64,000 bases of DNA, taken from assembly GCA_045657665.1 (NCBI GenBank), contig JAZOTN010000021.1, forward strand, positions 16,215 through 80,214, written 5' to 3'. Numbering within the stretch: position 1 is the stretch's first letter; each line of letters begins with the position of its first letter. The notes under the pieces are model-generated. The model made no database searches, was not told where the DNA came from, and was given only the letters and a program-made list of their open reading frames with translations. Position numbers and translations under genes: made by a program. Origin of the DNA: RUG12461 sp045657665. Lineage in GTDB: Bacteria > Bacillota > Clostridia > Lachnospirales > Lachnospiraceae. This document shows, piece after piece, positions 34,007-41,679 of this stretch.

Positions 34007-35251
34007 TTATTCAAATCTGAGCGGATATTTCTCCGTCAGTCCTTTGATGATCTCCTGCGCCTTCGAAACGCCTGTCTCGCCTTCTTTGATCACTATCGAA
34101 ATGGCTTCCGCCACCTGATCGAAATCATCCTCTTTAAGCCCCCTCGAGGTTGCCGCCGGCGTACCGAGACGAATGCCGCTGGTTACGAAAGGCTTCTGGG
34201 GATCATTCGGGATCGTATTCTTGTTCGCTGTGATATGCGCCGCATCCAGAAGCTTCTCTACCACTTTTCCGGTCAGTGAGAAATTCGTAAGATCCACCAG
34301 CATCAGATGGTTATCCGTGCCTCCGGAAACGATCTTGATCCCGCGGGAAATAAGTCCCTTGCAAAGAGCCTGTGCATTCTTAAGAATCTGTGACTGATAT
34401 TCCTTAAAGGATGGCTTCAACGCTTCCTCAAAGCACACCGCCTTTGCCGCGATCACGTGCATGAGCGGACCTCCCTGTGTTCCCGGGAATACCGCCTTGT
34501 TAAAGTTGTACTTCTCATTTGCCGCAGCGGTTGCCATGATCATTCCGCCACGGGGACCACGCAGTGTTTTATGTGTGGTCGTCGTCACAATATCCGCATA
34601 CGGAACCGGCGATGGATGAAGACCGGTCGCAACGAGACCGGCAATGTGCGCGATATCCACCATCAGTACGGCATCCACTGCGTCAGAGATCTCACGAAGT
34701 CTCGGAAAATCTATGGTCCTCGCGTAGGCAGAAGCACCCGCAATGATCATCTTCGGGCGGCAATCCTTTGCAATACGTTCCAGCTCATCATAATCGATAA
34801 AGCCTTCGTCATTGACTCCATAAGGAACGATATTGAAATAGTTTCCCGAAAAATTGACCGGACTTCCATGCGTCAGGTGCCCGCCGTGATCCAGATTCAT
34901 CCCCATCACGGTATCGCCGGGACTTAGCACCGCAAACTGAACCGCCATGTTCGCCTGAGCCCCGGAATGGGGCTGCACATTGACATATTCACAGCCAAAC
35001 AGCTTCTTTGCCCGTTCTCTGGCAAGTTCTTCCACAACGTCCACACATTCGCATCCACCGTAATACCGCTTGCCCGGATATCCTTCCGCGTATTTATTGG
35101 TCAGGATCGAGCCCATTGCCGACATGACGGCAGGACTCACCCAGTTCTCCGAAGCGATCAGCTCGATATGGCTGTTCTGGCGGTCAAACTCTGCCCGAAT
35201 GGCTTCTGCGATCTCGGGATCACTGCTCTTGATATCTTCCAAACTGTACAT
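34007..35251 (-). CDS. glyA: Serine hydroxymethyltransferase
   Basis: The 414-residue PLP enzyme has the Lys-bearing segment TTTTHKTLRGPRGG and the N-terminal ELIASENWVSPAVMSAMGS typical of GlyA. It converts serine and tetrahydrofolate to glycine and methylene-tetrahydrofolate. First gene of a glyA-serS unit. A repeat-like hairpin (see 35272-35325) lies immediately upstream of its AAAGGAGAGAG site. Confidence 0.97.
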   Translation of the reverse strand: MYSLEDIKSSDPEIAEAIRAEFDRQNSHIELIASENWVSPAVMSAMGSILTNKYAEGYPGKRYYGGCECVDVVEELARERAKKLFGCEYVNVQPHSGAQANMAVQFAVLSPGDTVMGMNLDHGGHLTHGSPVNFSGNYFNIVPYGVNDEGFIDYDELERIAKDCRPKMIIAGASAYARTIDFPRLREISDAVDAVLMVDIAHIAGLVATGLHPSPVPYADIVTTTTHKTLRGPRGGMIMATAAANEKYNFNKAVFPGTQGGPLMHVIAAKAVCFEEALKPSFKEYQSQILKNAQALCKGLISRGIKIVSGGTDNHLMLVDLTNFSLTGKVVEKLLDAAHITANKNTIPNDPQKPFVTSGIRLGTPAATSRGLKEDDFDQVAEAISIVIKEGETGVSKAQEIIKGLTEKYPLRFE

Positions 35252-35271
35252 TTCTCTCTCTCCTTTGCTAT

Positions 35272-35325
35272 GAGCACTTAGCGAGTGTTTTTTGCTCGCT
35301 TACGTGCGATGCATACCGAACCCTT
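35272..35325. repeat. Dispersed hairpin repeat, copy near glyA
   Basis: The element starts GAGCACTTAGCGAG, has a stem-loop closed by CTCGCTTACGTGC, and ends with a 27-base segment (35299-35325) that matches 63733-63759 at 25 of 27 positions. The second copy precedes tRNA-Pro in the same orientation relative to the downstream gene. A short GACG-CGTC hairpin follows at about 35325-35347. Confidence 0.7.
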
Positions 35326-35344
35326 GACGAGAACAAGCTTTGCG

Positions 35345-36280
35345 TCAGGTCTTCCACTGATCCGTATTTGAAGGATCATAGATCAGCTTCTCCCACTGCG
35401 CAAGCTGTTCTTCCGTCATGAAGCCGTTACTCGTACCGATGTATCCGATCTTGTTGGCTGCGAACATGAGTGATTTTTTGACTGCCTCCACGGAATCCTG
35501 ATTCTTAAGATAATAATGCAGGAAACATGCAAATGTCGCGTTTCCTGCTCCGGCGGTGTTCACCACCTGTCCAGCCGTGACCGGATTATAATGTACCTTC
35601 ATATCACGTCCACGGTCATAGAGGATCTGACCCTTCTCGCCCTGTCCGAGCACAATGATCTCGGGATGATACTTGCCAACCATCTCGTCCACAAAATCAA
35701 AGGGATCGGTATCGATCGTATTATCACTGAAATAAAGAATATCCGCTGCATTCAGGAAATCCTCGTTGTAGATTTCCTTTTCATAGTCAAAATGATGGAT
35801 CTTGACCGCCAGCTTCTTGCCGTTGTCTTTCGCCAGCTTGATGAACGGACGACAGAAGTTCGCATTGGAAAGTACCACCAGATCCGCATCCTCTACCAGA
35901 GGCCTCGCAAGATTCATGTCATACTCCGCATCCCGGATGTCCTTCAGGTCTTCAAACACCTGCTGCTTGCGCATACGGTCGAAAAGCAGTATCTCCATGG
36001 GTGTTGCCTTCATGATGGGAAGCACATAAGAAGTGGACAGCGTCACCTCCCGGTTCGGCGGATTAAAGATCCCCATGTTCTGATCCCTTCCGACGACCGT
36101 CATAAACTCCACCTTATCTCCGAGCCAGCTCATAGCCAATGACATATTGTAGGCATCTCCGCCCGGCGCGGTAAAGATCGTGTCCGGAGCCGGCGTAAAC
36201 GGTGCATAGGCCACCGGAATCTCTTTCACCTTTACGATGGATTCGATCTGCGTAATTCCCGCAATGACGATTTTGCTCAT
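35345..36280 (-). CDS. PfkB-family kinase-like protein lacking the catalytic Asp
   Basis: The 311-residue protein shows the ribokinase/PfkB fold: an N-terminal strand VIAGITQIE, the substrate-glycine motif PGGDAYNMSLAMSWLG, and the C-terminal anion-hole motif. That last motif reads NTAGAGN (residues 241-247) where DTxGAGD is expected, so the catalytic base Asp is Asn247 and the first Asp is also Asn. The nucleotide sequence is unambiguous there. It may be a non-catalytic sugar-binding or regulatory protein, or have shifted chemistry. It is downstream of xylB and has its own TATAAT with an extended -10. Confidence 0.8.
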   Translation of the reverse strand: MSKIVIAGITQIESIVKVKEIPVAYAPFTPAPDTIFTAPGGDAYNMSLAMSWLGDKVEFMTVVGRDQNMGIFNPPNREVTLSTSYVLPIMKATPMEILLFDRMRKQQVFEDLKDIRDAEYDMNLARPLVEDADLVVLSNANFCRPFIKLAKDNGKKLAVKIHHFDYEKEIYNEDFLNAADILYFSDNTIDTDPFDFVDEMVGKYHPEIIVLGQGEKGQILYDRGRDMKVHYNPVTAGQVVNTAGAGNATFACFLHYYLKNQDSVEAVKKSLMFAANKIGYIGTSNGFMTEEQLAQWEKLIYDPSNTDQWKT

Positions 36281-36350
36281 AGATTCTCCTTTCCGTGTCC
36301 GGCATTCTCCGCTTGATCCGTATTATCCGGGATGCCTCAAACTATTTTTT

Positions 36351-36359
36351 ATTATACCA
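36351..36359 (-). promoter_or_regulatory. Extended -10 promoter of the PfkB-like gene
   Basis: On the minus strand TGGTATAAT is an extended -10 (TATAAT at 36351-36356). A TTGTTA lies 15 bp upstream, a short spacer. The leader is about 64 bases. Confidence 0.5.
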
Positions 36360-36435
36360 TATTTCCAATATTAACAAGTCTTTTTTATTTTTTAAGCGTT
36401 TCTCAATTCAAGTCCGGCCAATACCGGAGGATTCT

Positions 36436-37905
36436 TCAGTGCAATGCCGGGAATACATCCTTCATGGCAGGATAAATCTTGGCAAATTTCTGGTACTGCT
36501 CTTCATATTTTGCTGTCAGCACCGGATCCGGTTCAACGGTTCCAACGACCTTAACGATCTTCTCCGCAGCCTCTTTGACAGAAGCATATTCTCCGCAGGC
36601 AACCGCGGCAAGCATCGCGCCTCCGAGAGACGGTCCCTCCTCTGTTGCCAGGAGCTCGAGCGGGATTCCGAAGATATTTGCAACGATCTTTCTCCATAGC
36701 TCGCTTTTTGCTCCGCCCCCGACGATGCGGCTGTTTTTTACATCCAGCCCCAGACTCTTTGCCACCTCAAAGGAATCACGAAGTGCAAAGGTGACTCCTT
36801 CCAGAACCGCAAGCGTCATATCGGAGCGCGACGTATCCATGGTCATTCCTGCAAACACGGATCTTGCATCCGGATCATTCAGCGGCGAACGTTCTCCCAT
36901 CAGATATGGGAGATAAAACACATGGTTTTCCCCGAGCTTTTGAATATGTTCCTGTTCCTTCGCAAATTCCTTTGTCTGAAGGATATCCTCCATCCACCAT
37001 TTATTGCAGGATGCTGCGGAAAGCATGCAGCCCATCAAATGATACTCTCCGTTGGCATCGCAAAATGAATGCAGCGCATTGTTCTCATCTACCCGGAATT
37101 TCTTCTGGGAAAGGAAGATCGTTCCGCTTGTACCGAGCGAAAGATTGCAGTGATTATCTCCGACAGTTCCTGTCGCAACAGCTGCTGCCGCATTATCCCC
37201 GGCACCTGCCGCTACTTTCACTTCTTTTGATACGCCAAGCTCCTCCGCAACAGAAGGGAGTAACGTTCCGATACATTCATAGCTTTCAAACAATGTTGGA
37301 AGCCAGCTTTTTTTCACACCGCATAACTCGCACATTTCCTCGGACCATTTCCGGTTTTTCACATCCAGAAGAAGCGTTCCGGATGCGTCGGAAACATCTG
37401 TTGAGTGTACGCCGGTCAGACGATACGCAAGGTAATCCTTGGGGAGCATGATCCTGTGGATCCTTGCATAGTTTTCCGGTTCGTTTTTCTTCATCCAAAG
37501 GATCTTTGGTGCCGTGAAACCGGCGAATGCCACATTCGCGGTATAAAATGATATCTTGTCATGCCCGATCTCATCATTAAGGTAGGTGCACTCTTTCGTA
37601 CTTCTTCCGTCATTCCAGAGGATTGCAGGGCGAATGACCCTGTCGTTTTCATCCAATGCAACCAGTCCGTGCATCTGTCCACCAAAGCTGATCCCGCCGA
37701 GTAAGGTGTGATCTGTGCCGCTTAAAAGCTCCTTCAATCCCTCCATAGACTGGCGATACCAGTCCTCCGGATTCTGCTCCGACCATCCACTCTGCGGAAA
37801 TGAGAGGGGATACTCCTTTGTCACAGCCTTTTCAACACTGCCGTCCGCCCGCATCATAAGAAGCTTTACAGAAGATGTGCCAAGGTCGATTCCGATATAA
37901 ACCAT
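36436..37905 (-). CDS. xylB: Xylulokinase
   Basis: The 489-residue FGGY kinase has the phosphate-1 loop GIDLGTSSVKLL at residues 5-16, a WNDGRS segment near residue 90, and the adenosine motif VGGGAKSELWRKIVANIFG. Length and the FLSQKKF and WNDGRST segments fit XylB. It phosphorylates D-xylulose to xylulose 5-phosphate for the pentose phosphate or phosphoketolase route. Divergent from tRNA-Val. Other FGGY kinases (gluconate, L-ribulose) are less likely but not excluded. Confidence 0.88.
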   Translation of the reverse strand: MVYIGIDLGTSSVKLLMMRADGSVEKAVTKEYPLSFPQSGWSEQNPEDWYRQSMEGLKELLSGTDHTLLGGISFGGQMHGLVALDENDRVIRPAILWNDGRSTKECTYLNDEIGHDKISFYTANVAFAGFTAPKILWMKKNEPENYARIHRIMLPKDYLAYRLTGVHSTDVSDASGTLLLDVKNRKWSEEMCELCGVKKSWLPTLFESYECIGTLLPSVAEELGVSKEVKVAAGAGDNAAAAVATGTVGDNHCNLSLGTSGTIFLSQKKFRVDENNALHSFCDANGEYHLMGCMLSAASCNKWWMEDILQTKEFAKEQEHIQKLGENHVFYLPYLMGERSPLNDPDARSVFAGMTMDTSRSDMTLAVLEGVTFALRDSFEVAKSLGLDVKNSRIVGGGAKSELWRKIVANIFGIPLELLATEEGPSLGGAMLAAVACGEYASVKEAAEKIVKVVGTVEPDPVLTAKYEEQYQKFAKIYPAMKDVFPALH

Positions 37906-37942
37906 ACGTGCCTCCTTCCTGCCTGATTTATTGTATCACATC

Positions 37943-37971
37943 TTTACAAAATTGAAAAAAACGGGTATGAT
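37943..37971 (+). promoter_or_regulatory. Promoter of tRNA-Val
   Basis: TTTACA (37943-37948) and TATGAT (37966-37971) are 17 bp apart, and the tRNA begins 21 bases after the -10. Confidence 0.75.
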
Positions 37972-37992
37972 ATGTTCGTTGACAGTTCTTTT

Positions 37993-38065
37993 GGGAGTAT
38001 AGCTCAGCCGGGAGAGCGTCCGCCTCACACGCGGGAGGTCACGGGTTCGAGCCCCGTTGCGCCCA
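37993..38065 (+). tRNA. tRNA-Val (anticodon CAC)
   Basis: Seventy-three bases fold as a complete cloverleaf: acceptor GGGAGTA/TGCGCCC, D stem GCTC/GAGC, anticodon stem TCCGC/GCGGG with loop CTCACAC (anticodon CAC), and T arm ACGGG-TTCGAGC-CCCGT. The 3' CCA is not encoded. The acceptor has an A4-G69 mismatch; C at position 4 would be expected. Confidence 0.93.
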
Positions 38066-38319
38066 CTAAAAAGGGATTACCGAAAATCGGTAATCCCTTT
38101 TTATAAAGATCTTATCGAGCAGAACCATAACACAGATGAGAAGAATACACTGTGCTATGGTAAAGATGCTGATGCCGTTCTCCCAGTTTCCGTCTGCCAC
38201 ATAACCGAGAACACGGCTGAAAGGAGTCTCCCACCCAAGGAAATGCAGAAAGAGCGGCAAAAGGACAGAATAAAGAAAACTATCGCCTGAATAACGATAA
38301 TGGCTGTGATCGTCCTCTT
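38066..38319 (-). pseudogene. Possible small membrane-protein remnant with frameshift
   Basis: Two minus-strand frames each encode a plausible membrane segment: KRTITAIIVIQAIVFFIL (from about 38319) and, one frame over, LLPLFLHFLGWETPFSRVLG then FTIAQCILLICVMVLLDKIF. Joined by one frameshift near 38265-38275 they would make one two-helix protein of about 80 residues. No intact start codon is present; an ATA sits near the expected position. It lies right after hypA. Confidence 0.35.
38069..38106. terminator. Bidirectional terminator after tRNA-Val
   Basis: AAAAGGGATTACCGA and TCGGTAATCCCTTTTT form a perfect 15-bp stem with a three-base loop. Strong in both directions, so it also ends hypA transcription from the other side. 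Confidence 0.9.
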
Positions 38320-38336
38320 TTATTTCTTATGAACTG

Positions 38337-38681
38337 CTACCATGCTTCGACTTCCTTGATATTGAACTCATTTCCGGTAACGAGGAAGGTGTTGCCGCTG
38401 CCGCAATGTGGGCATGTTTTCCCGTATTTGACGGTCTCGTATTCTTTTTTGCAATCCTCGCAAAAAGTAACGGCAGGAAGCTTCTCGATCAGAAGCTCCG
38501 CGCCTTTCAAAAAATCATGTTTTTCTCTGGCCCATTTCCAGCAGTCCGTTAAATATCCCGGGATCACGGCGGAAACTTCACCAAGCTCCAGCGTCACGGA
38601 ATTGATCCGTTCGATCTGGTTTTCCTCCCTGACCTCGTCCAGCATATCAATGATATGAAATACAACGCCTAATTCATGCAA
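38337..38681 (-). CDS. hypA: Hydrogenase nickel-insertion chaperone HypA
   Basis: The 114-residue protein starts MHELGV (nickel-binding MHE with His2) and has the zinc site CEDC and CPHC (two CxxC motifs 14 residues apart), which define HypA. It delivers nickel to [NiFe]-hydrogenase or, with partners, to urease. No other hyp genes and no [NiFe]-hydrogenase subunits lie in the window. It is downstream of the large iron-sulfur flavoprotein, separated by 85 bp that hold a palindrome. Confidence 0.92.
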   Translation of the reverse strand: MHELGVVFHIIDMLDEVREENQIERINSVTLELGEVSAVIPGYLTDCWKWAREKHDFLKGAELLIEKLPAVTFCEDCKKEYETVKYGKTCPHCGSGNTFLVTGNEFNIKEVEAW

Positions 38682-38705
38682 TTTGCTCGTACCTCACCAT
38701 GCATT

Positions 38706-38749
38706 GATGTTGGGGTCAAAAGTGACATGTGACTTTTGACCCCAGCATC
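38706..38749. repeat. Long palindrome between flavoprotein and hypA genes
   Basis: GGGGTCAAAAGT (38712-38723) pairs perfectly with ACTTTTGACCCC (38732-38743) around the loop GACATGTG, and the arms extend six bases further (GATGTT/AGCATC, one G-U). It belongs to the same family as 46474-46501, which has compensatory base changes. Confidence 0.85.
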
Positions 38750-38766
38750 ATACTTTGATTCATGTT

Positions 38767-41577
38767 TTATTTCTTCCCGCCGAAAGTAACCTTGATCCCC
38801 TGTTTGATTCCATACGGAAGGATGTATTTCAGCTTATCCTCACTCTTTCTCATCGTAGAACATTCCGGGTTGTCACGGTGCAGATGGATCGCGTCAAATT
38901 CACATCTTGTCGTGCAAAGTCCGCACCCCACGCAGCGGTTTTCATCCACGATCGTCGCGCCGCAGGAAAGACATCTTGCCGTCTCGATCTTCACCTGCTC
39001 TTCCGTAAACACTGCCTTGCCGTCGCGGAAAGAAAGCTTCTCGACAGCCGCTTTTCTCCCGGGGATCTGACGCGGCGAATTGTCATAACACTCACGCTTT
39101 GTCTGATCTTCGATATCTTCCTTGTCCAGTTCAACGTAATGGTGTGGATTCCGTCCGATGGTAAGGGAACTGTGGGGTTGAACGAAACGATGGATCGAGA
39201 TTGCCGCTTCCTTTCCTGCTGCGATCGCATCGATCACAAATTTCGGTCCGGTGTATACATCACCGCCGACGAAAATATCCGGTTCTGCCGTCTGATAAGT
39301 CTTCGGATCGGCAACCGCGCCGTTTCCTCTTCCTAGTTCCACTTTCGATCCGGAAAGCAGATCGCCCCATACGATGGACTGTCCGACCGCAAGTACAACG
39401 TGTTTGCAGGCAATCTCCACGGTCTGGTTCTCATCATACTGCGGATTAAACCGGCCACTCGAGTCCTTGACCTGTGTGCACTTTTTGAAAACAATGCCGC
39501 GCACTTTGCCGTTTTCATCCTTCAGGATCTCTTTCGGTCCCCAGCCGCCTCCGAAGATCACTCCGTCCTCTTCCGCTTCTTCGATCTCTTCCTTGGAAGC
39601 GGGGCGCTCATCACCGTCCTCCAGCGAGTACTGATAAACCTTCGGTGCCCCGACGCGCACAGCATCTCTCGAACAGTCAATCGCAACATTGCCACCACCG
39701 ACTACCACAACATCCCCCTCGATCGGGAATTTCTCATTCGCATTGACTTCACGGAGAAAATCCACCGCAGAATAGATGTTCTTCGCATCCTCCCCCGGGA
39801 CGCCGACGCTTCTTCCTCCCTGGCATCCGATCGCGATGTAGAACGCCTTATAGCCTTCCTTCCGGAGCCCATCGAGTGTTACGTCCTTTCCGACTTCCAC
39901 TCCGCACCGGATTTCGACACCCATTTCCTTCATAATGTCAATCTCCGCCGCGATCACATCCTTCTCCAGTTTGTAAGTCGGAATGCCATATACGAGCATA
40001 CCGCCGGGTTTTTCGTTCTTTTCAAAAACAGTCGGCTGATAGCCTTTCTCTGCCAGATAATATGCACAGGAAAGTCCTGCCGGTCCCGCTCCGATGATGG
40101 CCACTTTCTCCTCAAAGCCGCCCTTTACTTTCGGAACAACTTTATTCGGGATGTAGCGTGTCGCAGCATTCAGATCCTGCATTGCGATAAACTTCTTTAC
40201 CTCATCGATCGCAATGGCCTGATCGATCGTACCCCGGGTGCAGGCGTCCTCACAGCGGCGGTTACAGATATGTCCGCAGACTGCCGGAAGGGGATTGTTC
40301 TTCTTAATCAGTGCAAGCGCCTCGGTATACTTCCCCTGTGCAGCGAGCTTTAAGTATCCCTGGATCGCAATATGTGCCGGGCATGCTGTCTTGCACGGAG
40401 CCGTCCCGCTCTCATGCGACTCGATCCGGTTGGTGTCACGATAATCCCAGTTCCATTTATCCTCGCCCCATTTTGCTTCAGAAGGAAGCACCTGTTTCGG
40501 ATACTGTACTTCGCTCCCGTCCTTTTTGCAGAGCTTCTGTCCGAGTGTCAGTGCTCCGGCCGGACAAACCTCAACGCACCGTCCGCAGGCCACGCATTTT
40601 TCCTTTTCCACGTGAGCTACATATGCGCTTCTTGACATATTCGGCGTATTGAAAAGCTGAGAAGTACGGAGCGCATAGCAAACATTCACGTTGCAATTGC
40701 AGATCGCGAAGATCTTTTCCTCGCCGTCGATGTTGGTGATCTGGTGAACAAATCCGTTCTCTTCACCTTTTTTAAAGATCTCGTAAGCTTCTTCCTTCGT
40801 GATATAGCGGCCGCCTTTTCCGGTCTCCACCACATAGTCCGCCATGTCACCGACCGCAATGCACCAATCATGGAAATCATCCGCGCATCCCTCTTCATAG
40901 GTCATACGGCTACGGCGGCAGGAGCAGGGCGATGCCGCGTACTTGCCCTCATATTTATCCATCCAGTGCGAGATCTTCTCCAGATCGATCGCCTGGTCGC
41001 ACATGTCGACTTCCTTCTGTACGGGGATGACATGCATACCGATGCCGGCGCCTCCGGGCGGCACCATCTTCGTCACTTTTTCAAGCGGAAGACGGGTCAT
41101 ATGCTCAAAGAACATGCCAAGTTCCGGATGCTCATCGATGAGCTTTAAGTTCATGTTGGAGAACTCGCCGGATCCGGGAACAAACATCGGAAGCACCCAG
41201 CGTTTTTCATGATTCGGATTCTTTCCGTCGAGGTTTTCGTAGTTCCACTCCACGAGGCCGGAATAGGAGATCTTTTCCAGCATTTCGGTAAGCTCTTCGT
41301 CACTCATTCCGGAACTTGCCTTAAGCTCAGCAAAGGTTTTCGGCTGACGGATCGCCTTGAAATTGTCAATGACAAACCTTGCGATATTTTCATCATCATA
41401 ACAAAGGATCCGCACCGCCCAGTATTCCGGGTCGTCCTTTGTCACCTTTGCCATCCCGAGCTTTATGGGAATGCGATCGGTAATGATCTTTCCGAGCTTT
41501 GCAATATTGGGCTTCATTTCACCGCTCACATCCACATAATCCGGCCGCAGCGGGTAGTTCGGGTTTGTTCCTGCCAT
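38767..41577 (-). CDS. Large FAD/NAD(P) oxidoreductase with iron-sulfur domains (GltD-like core)
   Basis: This 936-residue protein has several parts. Residues 1-320 are a region with Cys clusters (SPCSCRRSRMTYEEGC near 218-231; AICNCNVNVC near 291-300). Residues 328-348 hold a ferredoxin-type site CVACGRCVEVC. The GltD-like part follows with CKTAC and CGHICNRRCEDAC (about 395-446), the FAD Rossmann VAIIGAGPAGLSCAYYLAE (near 492-510), the NAD(P) Rossmann VVVVGGGNVAIDCSRDAVR, and a C-terminal cluster CLSC and CVGCGLC near residues 870-905. The GltD-like core takes electrons from NAD(P)H. The extra clusters imply several single-electron carriers, as in flavin-based bifurcating enzymes. Neighbour hypA suggests a link with hydrogen metabolism, unproven. 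AGGAGG precedes the ATG. Confidence 0.85.
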   Translation of the reverse strand: MAGTNPNYPLRPDYVDVSGEMKPNIAKLGKIITDRIPIKLGMAKVTKDDPEYWAVRILCYDDENIARFVIDNFKAIRQPKTFAELKASSGMSDEELTEMLEKISYSGLVEWNYENLDGKNPNHEKRWVLPMFVPGSGEFSNMNLKLIDEHPELGMFFEHMTRLPLEKVTKMVPPGGAGIGMHVIPVQKEVDMCDQAIDLEKISHWMDKYEGKYAASPCSCRRSRMTYEEGCADDFHDWCIAVGDMADYVVETGKGGRYITKEEAYEIFKKGEENGFVHQITNIDGEEKIFAICNCNVNVCYALRTSQLFNTPNMSRSAYVAHVEKEKCVACGRCVEVCPAGALTLGQKLCKKDGSEVQYPKQVLPSEAKWGEDKWNWDYRDTNRIESHESGTAPCKTACPAHIAIQGYLKLAAQGKYTEALALIKKNNPLPAVCGHICNRRCEDACTRGTIDQAIAIDEVKKFIAMQDLNAATRYIPNKVVPKVKGGFEEKVAIIGAGPAGLSCAYYLAEKGYQPTVFEKNEKPGGMLVYGIPTYKLEKDVIAAEIDIMKEMGVEIRCGVEVGKDVTLDGLRKEGYKAFYIAIGCQGGRSVGVPGEDAKNIYSAVDFLREVNANEKFPIEGDVVVVGGGNVAIDCSRDAVRVGAPKVYQYSLEDGDERPASKEEIEEAEEDGVIFGGGWGPKEILKDENGKVRGIVFKKCTQVKDSSGRFNPQYDENQTVEIACKHVVLAVGQSIVWGDLLSGSKVELGRGNGAVADPKTYQTAEPDIFVGGDVYTGPKFVIDAIAAGKEAAISIHRFVQPHSSLTIGRNPHHYVELDKEDIEDQTKRECYDNSPRQIPGRKAAVEKLSFRDGKAVFTEEQVKIETARCLSCGATIVDENRCVGCGLCTTRCEFDAIHLHRDNPECSTMRKSEDKLKYILPYGIKQGIKVTFGGKK

Positions 41578-41622
41578 TTGTTATCCTCCTAATAGTAGCC
41601 AACAGGGTTTATGATCAGTGTC

Positions 41623-41655
41623 AAAAACGGCACAGGACTGATCTGCCCCGTGCCG
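41623..41655 (-). terminator. Terminator after secDF
   Basis: On the minus strand CGGCACGGG pairs with CCTGTGCCG and is followed by five T. It separates secDF from the oxidoreductase. Confidence 0.65.
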
Positions 41656-41679
41656 CAATCTTTCCGCATAAAATCTCTT

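Noticed and set aside
32645..35344. T-box riboswitch for glyA-serS
   Set aside because: No AGGGTGGNACCGCG-like antiterminator motif or long leader found on the minus strand.
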